Part shown: positions 34,430-46,800 of the stretch, in pieces
Layout: each line of letters begins with the position of its first letter
How positions within the stretch are numbered: position 1 is the first letter of the stretch
Assembly (NCBI RefSeq): GCF_032062135.1
Contig: NC_092866.1
Location: 24,289,838-24,353,837 of the forward strand
Source: Pyxicephalus adspersus
Taxonomy: Eukaryota > Chordata > Amphibia > Anura > Pyxicephalidae
Length of the DNA stretch: 64,000 bases
Direction: 5' to 3'
Notes under the pieces: model-generated
Told to the model about the DNA's origin: nothing
The model's input: the letters and a program-made list of their open reading frames with translations, nothing else
Database searches by the model: none
Program-made: the position numbers and the translations under genes

Positions 34430-36340
34430 CGAACAGAAATGAAGTTAAGTTAAATTAATATGATGAACTATCCTCTTCAACTGCTAGTTTGTGCTGGAAC
34501 ATTGTGGGGGCAGCAGGATGTAAACTCCACTGTGCCACTGTGACATACCAGTCAGGTTAGAGATAGGACCCAAGATGAATAGATGGAGTGTATTTCTTAG
34601 GAGGATAATTCTGCTCTTGCATAAGCTCCAGCTAGGGCAGTGTTGTAACACTAGGAGTAGAAGTTTCAAGGTTACACCAGACTGGAAGAATAAACAGGTA
34701 AAGATAATGCAAAAAGATACCAAAATATGTAAATGAGGATAAGAAACCTTTTTTTCTGGTGCATTTGTATACATTTCAAGTTGAATTTAAAGATTCAAAC
34801 CAATATTTAGTAATCAGATTAGGTATTCAGGCATGTAGAGGGTTACATACTAGGGAATTCTGCAAGATTTTTATTTCCAATCTCCCACTGGGGTATTTCT
34901 GCCTTTTTCTTGCCACACAAATACCACAAAATTAGAAGAAATCTCCCCTAAGTGCAAGAAAATTCCCCTTTACCAGTTGTATAAAGTAACACGTATTTAA
35001 AAGGATTAAAAAGTGTGCACTCCTGTTTTGGTGATAACTTATGGTCAATGACGAGTGAAGATAGATGTCTCCAACAGGAGGTCAGAGTTCTACAGATGTA
35101 AACATGTCTTAGAGATTCTCATCCTTCCCTGCAAGGTAAAAAATAACATTTTGACTGGAGTTCTACTTTATAACACTGCTTACAAGGAGGGGATTTGGAT
35201 TGATATTTAGCACCAAAAAGTCCCAGGCCCCAAACTTCAAGTGGCAGCCTCTGGCACCAACAACATAATGCATAAATAATGATACTAATCTTAGAAATCA
35301 TTGCCAAGTTTGTCCTTTAATTGTACAAATTTTCAAATCTTTGAGTACAGCAAGTATTTCTAGGGCAGGTGCTTTATAATTGGACAGGTCTTACTGACAG
35401 ATGGCATACTTATTTTTAGGTGGACATAGATGGGTGGATTGGATGCATTTAGTTAACTTGAAAGAAACGATGAAAAACACTATGCCAGAAAGATATGTGC
35501 TTCTCCTGGTTAATGTTCTGTGTCTCAGGATTTCTAATTTGCTACATTTGATAATTTGGTTTGTCCATTGGAAATGAATTACCAGAGATAAGTTCTGGAT
35601 ATTTTAATTGTATAAATTGTCTATATAAAGTATAAAGTGAGAGCATTGTTGTTTCTGCAGACTTAGCTAAGCCAGGAAAAAGCTTGTGAGTTTCATCACC
35701 ATGTGTCTGAAAACGGAATCATTTTCTACAGCACCATGTACAGTAATTAATGATTTATTTAAACGTTGGTTATTATACTGCTGGAGAGAGATCAGCAAAC
35801 TTTCCACATCTCTGCCCACCTGATTTTTCAGATCTAACAAAAACATCTGGTTCTTGCTGAAAATATTACTGCAATGTAATGTGTCATTATCTCCATGTAT
35901 AAATTTTCATATCTCCTACACTGATTGTTATGGAAACATAAAATGCTAATAACCAAACTTAAGCCCTCTACACCTAACAAGTTGCAAGATACAGGGTCAC
36001 AAGCATAAGATTCTAAAAACAATCAGGTATTATTTTAACACATTAAGGGGGGCTATTTCAAGATCAGGGTCCCCAAATTGAGTTTGCATGTTATGGACTC
36101 CCGGGGGCCTCTTCAATGGCAATGAGCGTTAAGGTACTGTCAATTTGCTCTGTGCTGTAGTGCCCCAAATATATACTTGCTCGTTCACAAAACTACAAGG
36201 CTGCGTTAAGACTGGCGGTGAGGTTGCAGTGCAGTTCCCTCTTCCTCATGCCATAGAATCCTGCCTAGGGGGAGACGCTCACTACTGCCTGGAGTCAAAT
36301 CTGCTGACACTGCAGTGTGAGGTACTGAGGGGCTGATGCC
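34430..36340. other. No gene; possible diverged repeat segments
   Basis: 34500-34790 is moderately GC-rich and could be LTR-derived on the minus strand, and 34900-35180 resembles frog interspersed repeats I recall (ending CTGGAGTTCTACTTTA). Neither can be delimited. The rest is unremarkable. Confidence 0.3.
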
Positions 36341-37060
36341 TGTTACACATAGCTGGCGACTTACCTTCTGTGAACCCCAATTTCTCTGGAACAGAGGGAT
36401 GATGGCAACTGGAAATGCGGGAGCCAGTAGGAAACCCCTTTTGTCCCCCCCTTCATTATTAAAATGGTATACCCATCATATCATGCTACCCTGTCACACA
36501 TAGCTATCCCCTCACTCTCTATAAACTCCAATTTCTCTGAAAGAAAAGAGAAATGTAAGTGCAAGTGCAAGTGTAGGGTTTATGTGGCTAACTCCCCTTA
36601 AAATGTCATCACAATGGCACTGTCAAAGGTTACAAAAAACTATACCTGTCTTAACGTGCTACTCTGTCACACATAGCTGGCCACATACCTTCTGTGAACC
36701 CCTATTTCTCTTTACCAGTAGAAAAAGGCAAATGTAGGATAAGTAGGGGACTCTTGTGGCTACCCCCCTAACTAAAATTTTATCACTCCTACCATACCAT
36801 GGTGCCCTGTCACATATAAATGCCCGCTTATGTTCTTTGAAGCCTATGTTCTCCTGAAAGGGGATCTGTAGGTTTATTAAAATGTAGGATAAAGGGGGGA
36901 GACTCTTGTGGCTCCCCCTAAAATGTTATTGCTGCAGCGACATCACAAGATCACAAAAAAAAAAACTATAGCTATTATGCCATGCCACTCTGTCACACAT
37001 ATCTGACCACCTACCTTCTGTGAACCCTAATTTTTCAGGAATGGAGAGATGTAGGGACCA
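36341..37060. repeat. Degenerate tandem repeat, five units of about 145-180 bp
   Basis: The marker TGTCACACATAGCTGGCCAC, followed by CTTCTGTGAACCCC and ATTTCTCT, recurs in diverged form at about 36341, 36492, 36665, 36808 and 36991. Further shared words within units are GTAGGAT-A and GACTCTTGTGGCTACCCCC (36750s, 36900s), CCCCTTAAAATG, and AAAACTATA. Unit lengths drift through indels. It is a decayed satellite-like array and non-coding. Confidence 0.8.
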
Positions 37061-38551
37061 GAAGATGTAGTAATAAGAACATGTAACCCTTGGCTATCAT
37101 GAATTGCATTTCTCTGATAGTATCCATTGCAGAGATTTTGGAGTACACAGAAGGTTAGCCGCCCCCTATGACTGACAGGATGCATTGTATGATGGGGTTT
37201 CTTCTCTTTGGCATAGGAATGGTGAGCGGGGAGCAATATATGACTGGCTAGCATTGTTTTTAGTAGCACTGTTGCTTTAGTTTTAAATCTTTCATTATTA
37301 AAATGTCACATTAATAAAATTAGCATCAAATGGTGATTGCAGAAAATCTTGATTTGTCATGCCTTTTATTAGGTGCATGTACGTTACGGTAAATAGAAAC
37401 ATTTCTATTCAGTTCTTGCTTGTAATCTTCAGAATAATCATGTAAAACCTTTCCTAATCGACCTGTTTCTGATCTCCCAAAGACTACTATCATACTGACT
37501 AGTTCCATATTTTAAACAATCAAACAGGTTAAAGCTTACTTTGAATTTTATAAAGGATTAAACCAGATTGCATTATTATAAGGCCTTACAGTTCTAGCTC
37601 TTGATAAATGCAACAAACGACTCTGGTCACCATGAATGCACTATTCTGACTTCAATAGAAGCCTCTTGTCTTTTTAAACTTGTATTGGGTGTTCTACTAA
37701 TATAGGATTTTGTAGGACATGCCTACCCTGTTTCTCTCCCTCTTTCTTCACTACCCTTTTTTAATATATGTCTTTTCTTCTCTTACTCTTGGCTTTTACA
37801 TAAAATTGATGAAAGCTTTATGTGAATCCATGAATTTGTTATATTATGTTGACCTATGTAGTTGAGTTTTACCCATTTCTCATTAGCTAAAACTCATTTG
37901 CTTTTTTATGATGCATTATGACTCTTTAATATACTCACTTCTGCTGGTGATAACGTTATAGTTTACCCCACATATTGTAGTTATTATATGGAAACTTGGT
38001 TTCAGCTGTCCACAGCCTTTCTAAGTGTGTTGCACTATATTTTGTATACCTATATTTTCCTATTTTGCATGTAATTCTCATGATCTCCCCTCTTGTTATT
38101 TTTGTTCTATACATCTTCTACTTTTCTACTTTTTATTGTACCCGAAAACCTAAATTTCACATTTCTATTCGGTATATCCAAGATATTATGCGCGATTATA
38201 GTTTCATTTTAGGTGTTATTTTTTAGTTATTATTATATACAGTAAAATCTAAGATAAACCTATTTGACACACAAACAAATATACAAATACAAATAATGGT
38301 AAATATTGAACTCACAAAGCTTTATGTATCTCAATCATAAACCTGCTTGTGAAAACCCAATACGGACATGAGCTCTAATTACACTTGTTGTGGGTAAATA
38401 TTTGCCATACCACAATCTTACTGCTAGTACCGGATACTAGCATAAAAAAATAGCATAAAAAAATCCAGCCAAATGTGAAAGAGACAACTGCCTCTTTTAC
38501 ATAAAGTGTACATAAAGTCCATGTAATATTATTGTGTGATTTGTGTAACAA
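37061..38551. other. No gene recognised
   Basis: AT-rich non-coding sequence; a 76-codon frame at 37996-38226 has no recognisable product. Confidence 0.45.
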
Positions 38552-38829
38552 ACTTTAATTTTTTTACAGGTTATCCCACATTGACAGAAAGATTCCTATG
38601 GCGGAATCCTCCTGTCAGTATGGGATCCCCAGCTCAAGCGTCATCAGGAGAGCTATCAGCTCTGCTCCCCTGATTGATCTTGCAGTTCTACACAGTCCCG
38701 AAAAACAACCTGAGTTTTCCCCCCATTGACTGTAATGGTGTTCGAAGTTCGATCACCAGAACAATATCCCCCAATTCGATCAAACAGCTGTCAAATCAAA
38801 CAGTTCGATATTCGACTAACAATATTGTT
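38552..38829. repeat. hAT-type MITE, truncated copy
   Basis: Matches the element at 25233-25961 at both a left-internal block (TTTACAGGTTATCCCACA) and the right part (CCATTGACTGTAATGGTGTT followed by CGAA, then TTCGATATTCGACTAACAAT). The left TAGTGTTG terminus is missing and the right one is degraded. Unlike the 25-kb copy, its middle contains GATCTTGCAGTTCTACACAG, which is shared with the inverted copy at 53085. An open frame of 132 codons running out of this repeat (38674-39072) is therefore fortuitous. Confidence 0.7.
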
Positions 38830-39154
38830 ATGTGTATTATTGTTACCTTTGCTACTAAAATATACATATATGACTTGTCAGGGGGTATAACATTTTTTAC
38901 ATTGTTGATAAATTCAACTAAAAAAATTCAACTGCATTTTTTTTTTCTTTTGGGCAAAACATTGCAGGCAAATATAAAACATAGTACCCCAAAACCTAGA
39001 AATAAGGTATCTCAATTTAGCATTGGCACCTCACGTCCCTACATTACAAATTTTCCAAGCTTGTCACAATAGACACAGTTTCAAGTGCATAAGGAACTCT
39101 GGTAATGATGTTCCCCTAACATCAATGGCCATATTTGGGCTATGTGTTGAGTTA
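38830..39154. other. No gene recognised
   Basis: Short interval between two MITEs; AT-rich, nothing identified. Confidence 0.4.
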
Positions 39155-39375
39155 TTGGGCCTGATTTAGTAAAGCTTCAAGGCTGGAGAAAAAACATTTT
39201 ATCAGTGAAACTGGGTGATCCAGCAAACCTGGAATAGGTTTTCTTAAAAGTCACTTGCTAGTTGTTAGCAAATGTTTTGAATCCTGGACCAGATCCATTC
39301 CAGGTTTGCTGGATCACCAGCTTCACCAAAGTGTATCCTCTCCAGCATTTGAGAGCTTTAATAAAACAGGGACAT
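39155..39375. repeat. Foldback MITE, family FB (copy 3)
   Basis: TTGGGCCTGATTTAGTAAAG left end. The arms GGGTGATCCAGCAAACCTGG and CCAGGTTTGCTGGATCACC are complementary over 18-19 bases. The right end GAGAGCTTTAATAAAACAGG is slightly decayed. Nearly the full family length. Confidence 0.9.
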
Positions 39376-40727
39376 TGAGTCTTAGTACTGTGCGACATTA
39401 TCAGTTCCAACATTAACAACCTTGTACACTTTAGCTGCACTTATAAGCAGACCTATCAATAAAGTGTAAACCTTACATTAGAGAGTCATTCTGCCATTTA
39501 CATAATAAAATCTTTTATTTATTTACTTCTTTTTAACATTTTTTGAAAAAAAAGTCCTGCCCCTTCTGTGTTTACTGCCATGGTGGTGGTAATGACGGGG
39601 GAGGAAATCTGTAGCCTCCAGGGATATGTGACATAAGGCTGTTCCTTCTGCACATGGGAGAACTTGCACTGAGTCATCAGGGGCCTTCCTCAAATGTAAA
39701 TGAGAATAGCCCACATGGACGCTATATGAGTGTTTTTCCAATCTCCCCTAAGAAAGCCTAATCAATAAAGGCAATGACCAAATTACACAGCATAGGCAAA
39801 AAGGTTAAAATAATTTAGCAGTTTGGGCTAACTCCAATTTTAGTCATGCCAAATAAAATAAAAACATGGTTTTAAAAAGAACATGGTCATCAATACAGCT
39901 TTTATAGTGACAAATTAGTGTTATTCAATATGTGAATAGGCATCTTTAGTATAAATACCTTTAATTTCATTATGTAAAGTATTTTAAAAATGTCAGATAC
40001 ACCAAATATCCATTTAATTACATATTTTCTGAAGTCCCACCTAATAAGTAGGCTTGAAGAAAATTGTTCTACACAAATGAACATGCCAGCTCTCTAGCTT
40101 TCTTTGAGGAAATATTTAAGAAAATACTGTATTAATGACACGACTAGTTGCATTTACTGTATAAGTATACAATATTACATTGCCAAAACACTGAATGTAA
40201 AATGCCTACTGTCACTGAGGGTCATTTGTTGGATGACATTAAAGTGATCAGTGAAGAAATCTGGAATGGGTTTGATTTTCCCTGAAGTGCTGCTAAGAGC
40301 AGAACTACCAGGGAGACAGTAACCTTCCATCAGGGTTCTTTTGCAGAAGCATGGAAATAAAAATTTGCTTGCATCATAGATATTTCTTTAACTGCTGACC
40401 TACTGGAAAATTTCTGACATATCGTCTCTGGAGAGCTATTCCCTTCTGTTTGGTGTACTAATTCACTTGGATGGTTTTATTTTAATAACAGCCTGGACTA
40501 ACACCTTGTAGATGCTGCTACTTAGATTTTGAATATTTGTGTATGGGCAATATATGAATATATGTTTAGGGCAATAGACAATGATACATGTTATAGACCA
40601 TGACTTGTATGAGCTGTGCAGATTTATTAGTTTGATGGATTTAAAACAAAACTTGGATGGATATAAAAAGTATAGAGTATAGTTGCATATGAAAGACAAA
40701 ATAATTTAATAGTTTAGGTCACTGTCA
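39376..40727. other. No gene recognised
   Basis: Non-coding, AT-rich; no repeat identified. Confidence 0.45.
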
Positions 40728-40732
40728 CAGTG

Positions 40733-41424
40733 TCTCAGGGCAGGATGGTGGACCGTTCGTGACACCAGTCCACTTGGCAGAGATGTGCATGGCGTGCAGG
40801 GTCCAAGCAACAGCCTAGTTTTCTCTAGAGCCTCTAGAGGTGAGAATGTTGTACTGCAGGCTGTTGCCAAGTTGCTGCCCCCGTTGCATGCAGGGGCTGG
40901 TGACTGCTGACAAGTTAGGACCAAGGCATATTATAGGAACCTGAGGCAGAAGCGTAGTCAGATAGAGCCAAAGGACAGGGCAGGAGGTAAACAGAAGTAG
41001 TCAGACAGAGCCAGGGTTGGTACACTAAGGAGTCATTATCAGAAACAGAAACCTGAAGGAGAGCCTAGGATAAAGCCTTGTTAAGCCAACATCCAGTAAC
41101 TTCCTTTTATAGGGGGGGTCACATGACCAGCAGGTAACAGAACCCACAACCAGAGGGAGTGCGGGAGCAGAGGCCGCTCAGGTCGAGTTCACACTTCCAT
41201 CAGCAGATGGAGGGTGGAATACTATAGTCCTCAGGGGTGGGAAGGAAAGACTCATGGAGTTACATGAATCAAAGCAGCAAGTGACCAGTGGATAAGATTC
41301 ATTGGCAGTGCAAAGGAGTGCAGGGTGGGTGAGACAGGAGAAGGCAAGGTGGGTGAAACAGTAGAAGGCCATTTTTCCCTATGCGACTGTCACAGATCGC
41401 CACAGGACAAGGGGATCTGTGACA
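40733..41424 (-). mobile_element. Solo LTR, Gypsy-like, minus orientation
   Basis: A 692-bp sequence bounded by TGTCACAG and CTGTGACA and flanked by the perfect 5-bp duplication GTCAC (40728-40732 and 41425-41429). Read on the minus strand it starts TGTCACAGATCCCC, has an E-box TCATGTGA (41126-41119) just upstream of CTATAAAAGG (41112-41103), and a U5-like region with CTGCCCTGTCCTTTGGCTCT. The 60014-60726 element has the same termini and order, so the two are one family. No internal retroelement coding is next to it, so this is a solo LTR formed by LTR-LTR recombination. Assignment to Gypsy is from general resemblance. Confidence 0.85.
41103..41126 (-). promoter_or_regulatory. LTR core promoter: E-box plus TATA
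   Basis: In LTR orientation TCATGTGA lies 6 bases upstream of CTATAAAAGG. The same pair with 7-base spacing is in the plus-strand LTR at 60301-60323. Confidence 0.5.
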
Positions 41425-41600
41425 GTCACAGAGAAAAATGGCAATATTGAGTATTGGGAAGTACACAAACAGTAGGAACAATATTGTTATTTCTATGAAG
41501 ATTTCAGTCACAGTTCAGGTGGCACAGTACATAGTGTGGGACAGTGTTCAACCAGAATGTAAACAATGATGAACCAGTCAAGTAATATACTCTTATCAAT
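41325..41600. repeat. Local duplication unit A
   Basis: Covers the last 100 bases of the solo LTR plus 176 bases of its flank, and is repeated at 41848-42124 with few differences, mainly single bases (AAGGGGATCTGTG against AAAGGGAACTGTG, and ATATTGTTATTT against ATATTTTAATTT). Because it includes the LTR boundary, the duplication came after LTR insertion. Confidence 0.9.
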
Positions 41601-41849
41601 TCACAGCCTTAAACACCCATATTTTCTGTTTTTTTTTTAATATCCAATTCTAATAAGGGGTGGCTACTGACATTTTATTTAAAGAGACAACAAATTCCCT
41701 ACTTACCTTGACTTTCCTGTCAGAAATGACATTTCTCTTGTTGTTTTTAGTAGTGTTGCTCAAAATAGGCTCAGGTCAATTTGCCGAAAAAAAAATCGGA
41801 TTCAGAATATCAAATCTGAACCATAGTTTACCTTGCCAATATTGCCTGT
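41595..41849. repeat. Inserted segment B between the A units
   Basis: Nearly identical to 43583-43838 (for example CACCCATATTTTC against CACCCGTATTTTC). It joins unit A at a shared ATCAAT and joins A' at a shared GT. An open frame of about 65 codons is shared by both B copies (MATDILFKETTNSLLTLTFL and MTTDILFKETTNSLPTLTFL). It resembles no protein I know. Confidence 0.85.
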
Positions 41850-42124
41850 GGGTGAGACAGGAGAAGGCAAGGTGGGTGAAACAGTAGAAGGCCATTTTTC
41901 CCTATGCGACTGTCACAGATCGCCACAGGACAAAGGGAACTGTGACAGTCACATAGAGAAAATGGCAATATTGAGTATTGGGAAGTACACAAACAGTAGG
42001 AACAATATTTTAATTTCTATGAAGATTTCAGTCACAGTTCAGGTGGCACAGTACATAGTGTGGGACAGTGTTCAACCAGAATGTAAACAATGATGAACCA
42101 GTCAGGTAATATACTCTTATCAAT
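41848..42124. repeat. Local duplication unit A' (second copy)
   Basis: Direct repeat of 41325-41600 with an offset of about 523 bases. Its right edge runs on into AATAGGTAAGCATTTCC, which is presumably the original flank of A. Confidence 0.9.
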
Positions 42125-42539
42125 AATAGGTAAGCATTTCCTATCAAAGAAAACAATAATTTGCCAATCATACGGTCAAACAATTAAATTAAGCATTATT
42201 TGAATCATGCAAAATCTATGCTGATCAACCACCCTTTTTTGCAGTAAACATTTTTATTTTTGGGAGAATTTAGGCAAGCACATCAGAAATACATGTGACA
42301 GGTAATACAATGTCCACAGGTAATACAAAGTAATAAAGAAGCATTAACTACCATAAGTATATCATTTCATTATAGTGGTAACAGCTAATGGGATGAATGT
42401 TTAATATTATGTATTGCAAACAGGGATCTGATTCCACTAAATACAGGTTTTTCCAGGTAGCAGATATGTAGCACTAGAGCATGAAGAGAGAGCTCTAAAA
42501 ACAGAGCACCAAGCAAGAACGATGGCCTTGTACTTGTGG
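42125..42539. other. No gene recognised
   Basis: AT-rich interval; nothing identified. Confidence 0.4.
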
Positions 42540-43080
42540 ATGTGCCAGGTTGGGGCCCCTGTGCTAGGGCCACAAACTCCAAAACTCTTTAAAGGGACAA
42601 ATACTTAAAAAAAGGGTAGGAACATGTCAATCCCCAAACCAGAAACAGGCCAAAGGTCTTAGCAAGCAACAAGTAGGCATAGTCAGGAATTAGAAAGAAT
42701 TGGTAACTGGATAAACAGCAATAAAGTATTTGCATGAAAAAAGAGTCCACAGTATTGAAAGATGGGTAACTGGCATACAAAGGTCATGGAAGGACACAGT
42801 CAATAAGGAAGAAGATTAACTGCAGCATCAGGGGCCTCAGCCCATGAGCACCAAGCTATTAGAGCTGCTTCCTAATTGGTCACTGTGCTAATACATTGAC
42901 ACTGTTGGGAGACATTCTTCGGCCAACTGTCCCAGGCAGTGTCCCACCGCAGTAGAGCACACTTGGCCTGTTCCCTCAGCCAGCGGCACTCACAGCAGCA
43001 GAGTAGTGCTAGGAATTAGGGCTCTGTGGCTTGCAGCATCTTTATTTCCCTTTAGCTGTGTTTTTCCTCTCAGAATCCCC
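42540..43080 (-). repeat. Possible LTR fragment, minus orientation
   Basis: On the minus strand it contains LTR U5-like wording (CTGACTATGCCTACTTG, then GACCTTTGGCCTGTTTC) similar in style to the solo LTRs. Upstream, 42830-43040 is GC-rich. No termini or target duplication could be found. Confidence 0.35.
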
Positions 43081-43582
43081 TCCTAGGCTAGGTACTAATG
43101 TAATTGTTCACACCAGGTGCCAGAACCAGAAGTCTGTACAGTTGTGTTTTTAAAAACATTTAAACTGGTATATGTAATAAAACTATGGGAGATGGATTTC
43201 CAGAGGGAGTTCCTACATTTCTTGTGGATATATTTTTGTCTAACCTGGTTATTAGGTGACTAAGTTGAAAGAAGTGTGGAGGAAAGGCAGGCTTTAAGTA
43301 GGCATAAAATTAAGGTAAGTGCATTTTATTTTATAATTAAAGTAGCTGTACTAAAATATATTCAATAAAGCATGAACTAGAAAAACCCAGTAGAGTTACT
43401 ACCTCTACCGTGTTTCACGGGATAAACTAGACTGGAACGGTTATACTCTTTGAATGTGTTAGTAAGACTTTGTATAGCAACAATATTCCAGTCCTGGGAT
43501 GACATAACAGGATTGGTGATATAATATGTGAATACTATGTAATTATGTATGAATTACGATATCAATACATAATTCATTTTTA

Positions 43583-43838
43583 ATCAATTCACAGCCTTAA
43601 ACACCCGTATTTTCTGTTTTTTTTTTTAATATCTAATTCTAATAAGGGGTGACTACTGACATTTTATTTAAAGAGACAACAAATTCCCTACCTACCTTGA
43701 CCTTCCTGTCAGAAATGACATTTCTCTTGCTGTTTTTAGTAGTGTTGCTCAAAATAGGCTCAGGTCAATTTAACGGAAAAAAATTTGTATTCAGAATATC
43801 AAATCTGAACCATAGTTTACCTTGCCAATATTGCCTGT
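43583..43838. repeat. Segment B' (apparent donor copy of B)
   Basis: Direct repeat of 41595-41849, about 2 kb away, in the same orientation. Its flanks differ from those of B on both sides, apart from the short shared bases at the junctions. Confidence 0.85.
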
Positions 43839-46800
43839 ATATAAAACACAGTTTTTTAACATTATTTATTTTGCACTTCTCTGTAGACATTGGTAGGTGT
43901 ATTAGTGCTGCAGGGAGTACAGAAGTCATTAGAGATAGAATTAGGCTCTCCCACCTCCATTCATCTAATCTGGAAACAAAATTGGGACTATTTATAGAGA
44001 GATGGCTTGCAAACTAGATTTTCATAATCACTAAACAATGGAAATATTCACCATTCACAACATGATGAGGATTTATTGATAGATGATTGATTACCTTTAA
44101 AGATAAATGACTGAGACAATAGACTATGCCATATTTAAATGGTATTTGTAACTGCAGATTAAAAATAAATGTGTGAGAACTGAAACACACTGTCAAACCT
44201 GTTTATTGCTGTAAAACAAAGAGGTTTGACAAAGAATGGAACCTATTAAAAGTACAGGAATATAATTAACTAAAAAAAGTTTAATAGGAAACAATATTGT
44301 TTAAAGTACACCACAGAAATAACCTAAGGGATCTTGCTAATTATCAAGAAGAAGAAATTAAGTCAAATCAATATAAAAAACTAATATACTACAGTTAGTT
44401 TAAGGTATATAGCCAAATAAAATTGAACAAAAATAACAGGTATGTTCCTATTGGTCAACAGCATCAGTATGGAGAACAGAGTACAGGACCACATTCACTA
44501 AATATCTATTGCTCCATTGAACATGTATATTAATGTTATGGGGACATACTAGCAATGTTAGAATAGCAGGTTTAAAAGTGTGTAATGAGGGAGTGACTAG
44601 CATGGATTTAAAAACTCAAAACCAAAGGCCCATTATTGTTTAAAAATATTCATTTAGCACATTTTGGGATAGCTTTTGTTTTTTAAGGGCATATTACTTA
44701 AAAATGTAAACTTTCTTTTCCCCCTGTTATTTCCTAATGCAATATTTTATCTACCAATTAGCACATTGTGGTAATTATTCAAATGACGTTTTATTTTCTT
44801 TCACAGTTACAGATTTAATTGGCTAATGGTTCTGTATATTTTTAGGGATTTTAATTTGTGTTGGAATAAGCATTTAATTATAATTGTTATATTTTTAATT
44901 TGTAATAATGATGCTTTACTAGTCATTACTAGTAGAGGGAGAGGGTAGCAATGAAATAAAATCCACACCCATTCCCTGAAAATGTTAAAGGTTATGTAAT
45001 ATGGGTATTTTATATGTGGGTATTTTGTATTTTATATCTGTTTGTGTTTCGTTTCTCATGGTCTGTTAAAAAACACATACTAATTTTAGACACTTTTCCT
45101 TCCTATGTTTTAATAAACCTGATGCTAGCAAAGTGAATATTTTAAGCTAAAATCCAAACACTGAATGTGAAAAAGTATTTTAGCTCCTTTTGGATGGTTC
45201 CCTTAAAGTTCTAATCAGAAAAATCAAGCTTCAATACAAGCAGATTCTGTTGTGGCAACTTTTTATATAATTTATAGTTCTCTAGTAGTCATTTGTTTTG
45301 GGTGTAACCCGAGTTATACATTTATTTTAAATCGTTGAAAATGCATAAAACATCATATTATATAATTAACATAAAACTAGTAAATTTCCTTTTTGATTGG
45401 ATGGAGGATGAATAGTCTGTGTTTGGATACCCAGAAAAATATTGGTATACTATGGAGTTGCAGCAGGAATCTCAGTGTGGGCAGAATGAGTGGGGATTCA
45501 AGGCATAATGTTACCTCTACTTGTGGCAACTGCTTTACTAAGACTTTCAAAAACTGCAATAGTTTGGTCACTGAATTACTATTGGTAACAGCTGAAGCAT
45601 TACCAATTTGTATGCATGGATGACAGCACAAACCAGAGCCAATGTAAATGGCTTTAAATAAATAATTCCCCATGTTGTACCATGTTTTATGCTGTTGCTG
45701 ATGGTGAGTGGAAAGCTGGGAGAGCACCTTTTGCTTTACAGCTGTTATTTTTATTATGAACTCTTTTATGAACTCCTCCTACAAGATGTGGTCATCCAAA
45801 TACATTGATATACACTTTAGAAAAGCAATCCAACAAATGCCTTTAATTGAGAAAAAAGGATGACTAAATAGTATTAGCATTTTAGAATACCTTAAAAAAT
45901 ATAAACATATACTACAGCTGAAAAAATAGAAATTTACTAGTAAAACAAATGTGCACAAACCTGACCAGCTTGAGCGAATTTACCCATGATTTTAGAATAG
46001 TCTTCCTTACAATCTGTTAGAAACAAAGCAAAGACTAATGTGTCCGTAATTAAGACAATGTAGTGGCAATAATCTAATAGAAATACTAATAATAAGATGA
46101 ATGTTACACTCTATCAGCTTAACGAACAATAAGCACCAAGGACAATACTGGCTAGATTTTACTAGTAACATGTGGGTCTCTATATCTCAGCCATCTGCTC
46201 CCTTCAGGGTGCTTTCCTGCGTGGTGTGACACAAAATACAATTACAGAACCTGCCAGATGCTCCCGTGTGTTTTACAGTGAGTGATACTGTAAAGTTGTA
46301 GCACCACTTACTGCCTGATTTCCTTTGCATTTGTTTCTAATTGTAAAGCAAAAACTGTCATAATATTTTGTATAGGTCAAAACTGGTAACTATGCGGAGT
46401 CTTCTCAGAGATGCTTAGCAACAGGAAAAGGTTAATGTTCAAGCAAGGTTTATTGAAGCAGAAGGTGTTTGTAAACGTTCCAAAATGTAGCAATATTCTT
46501 AATTATTGCTAATAGCATTTACTTGGCATTCAAAACAACACAGGAAATTATCTTTTTTATTGAGAAACAATACACCCATAAACAAACACATATCAATAAT
46601 ATTTTTTCTGTGTATTACTGCAATTTCTTTCAGCCGTATAGTTATTATTTTTTCCTGCATCTCTATATTCCTAAACCCATGATTTATGATTAATAATTAT
46701 GTAAAAATAGATTTATGTAAGGTTGTAATAAATCCTAACCGTAATAATCAGTAATAATCAGCTTGACTGTGGGGGCAGGCCAAGAGCTGAGATATTTTGT

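Noticed and set aside
36341..37060. CRISPR-like array
   Set aside because: Units are 145-180 bp, diverged, and lack identical short repeats with unique spacers; the context is vertebrate nuclear DNA.
38674..39072. 132-codon open frame
   Set aside because: Its first half is the right end of a hAT MITE; the rest is unique AT-rich DNA with no recognisable product.
41370..41442. Small independent palindromic element around GCCATTTTT...AAAAATGGC
   Set aside because: The centre is explained by the solo LTR terminus and its target duplication, which are matched by the second LTR at 60014. The outer complementarity is probably incidental.
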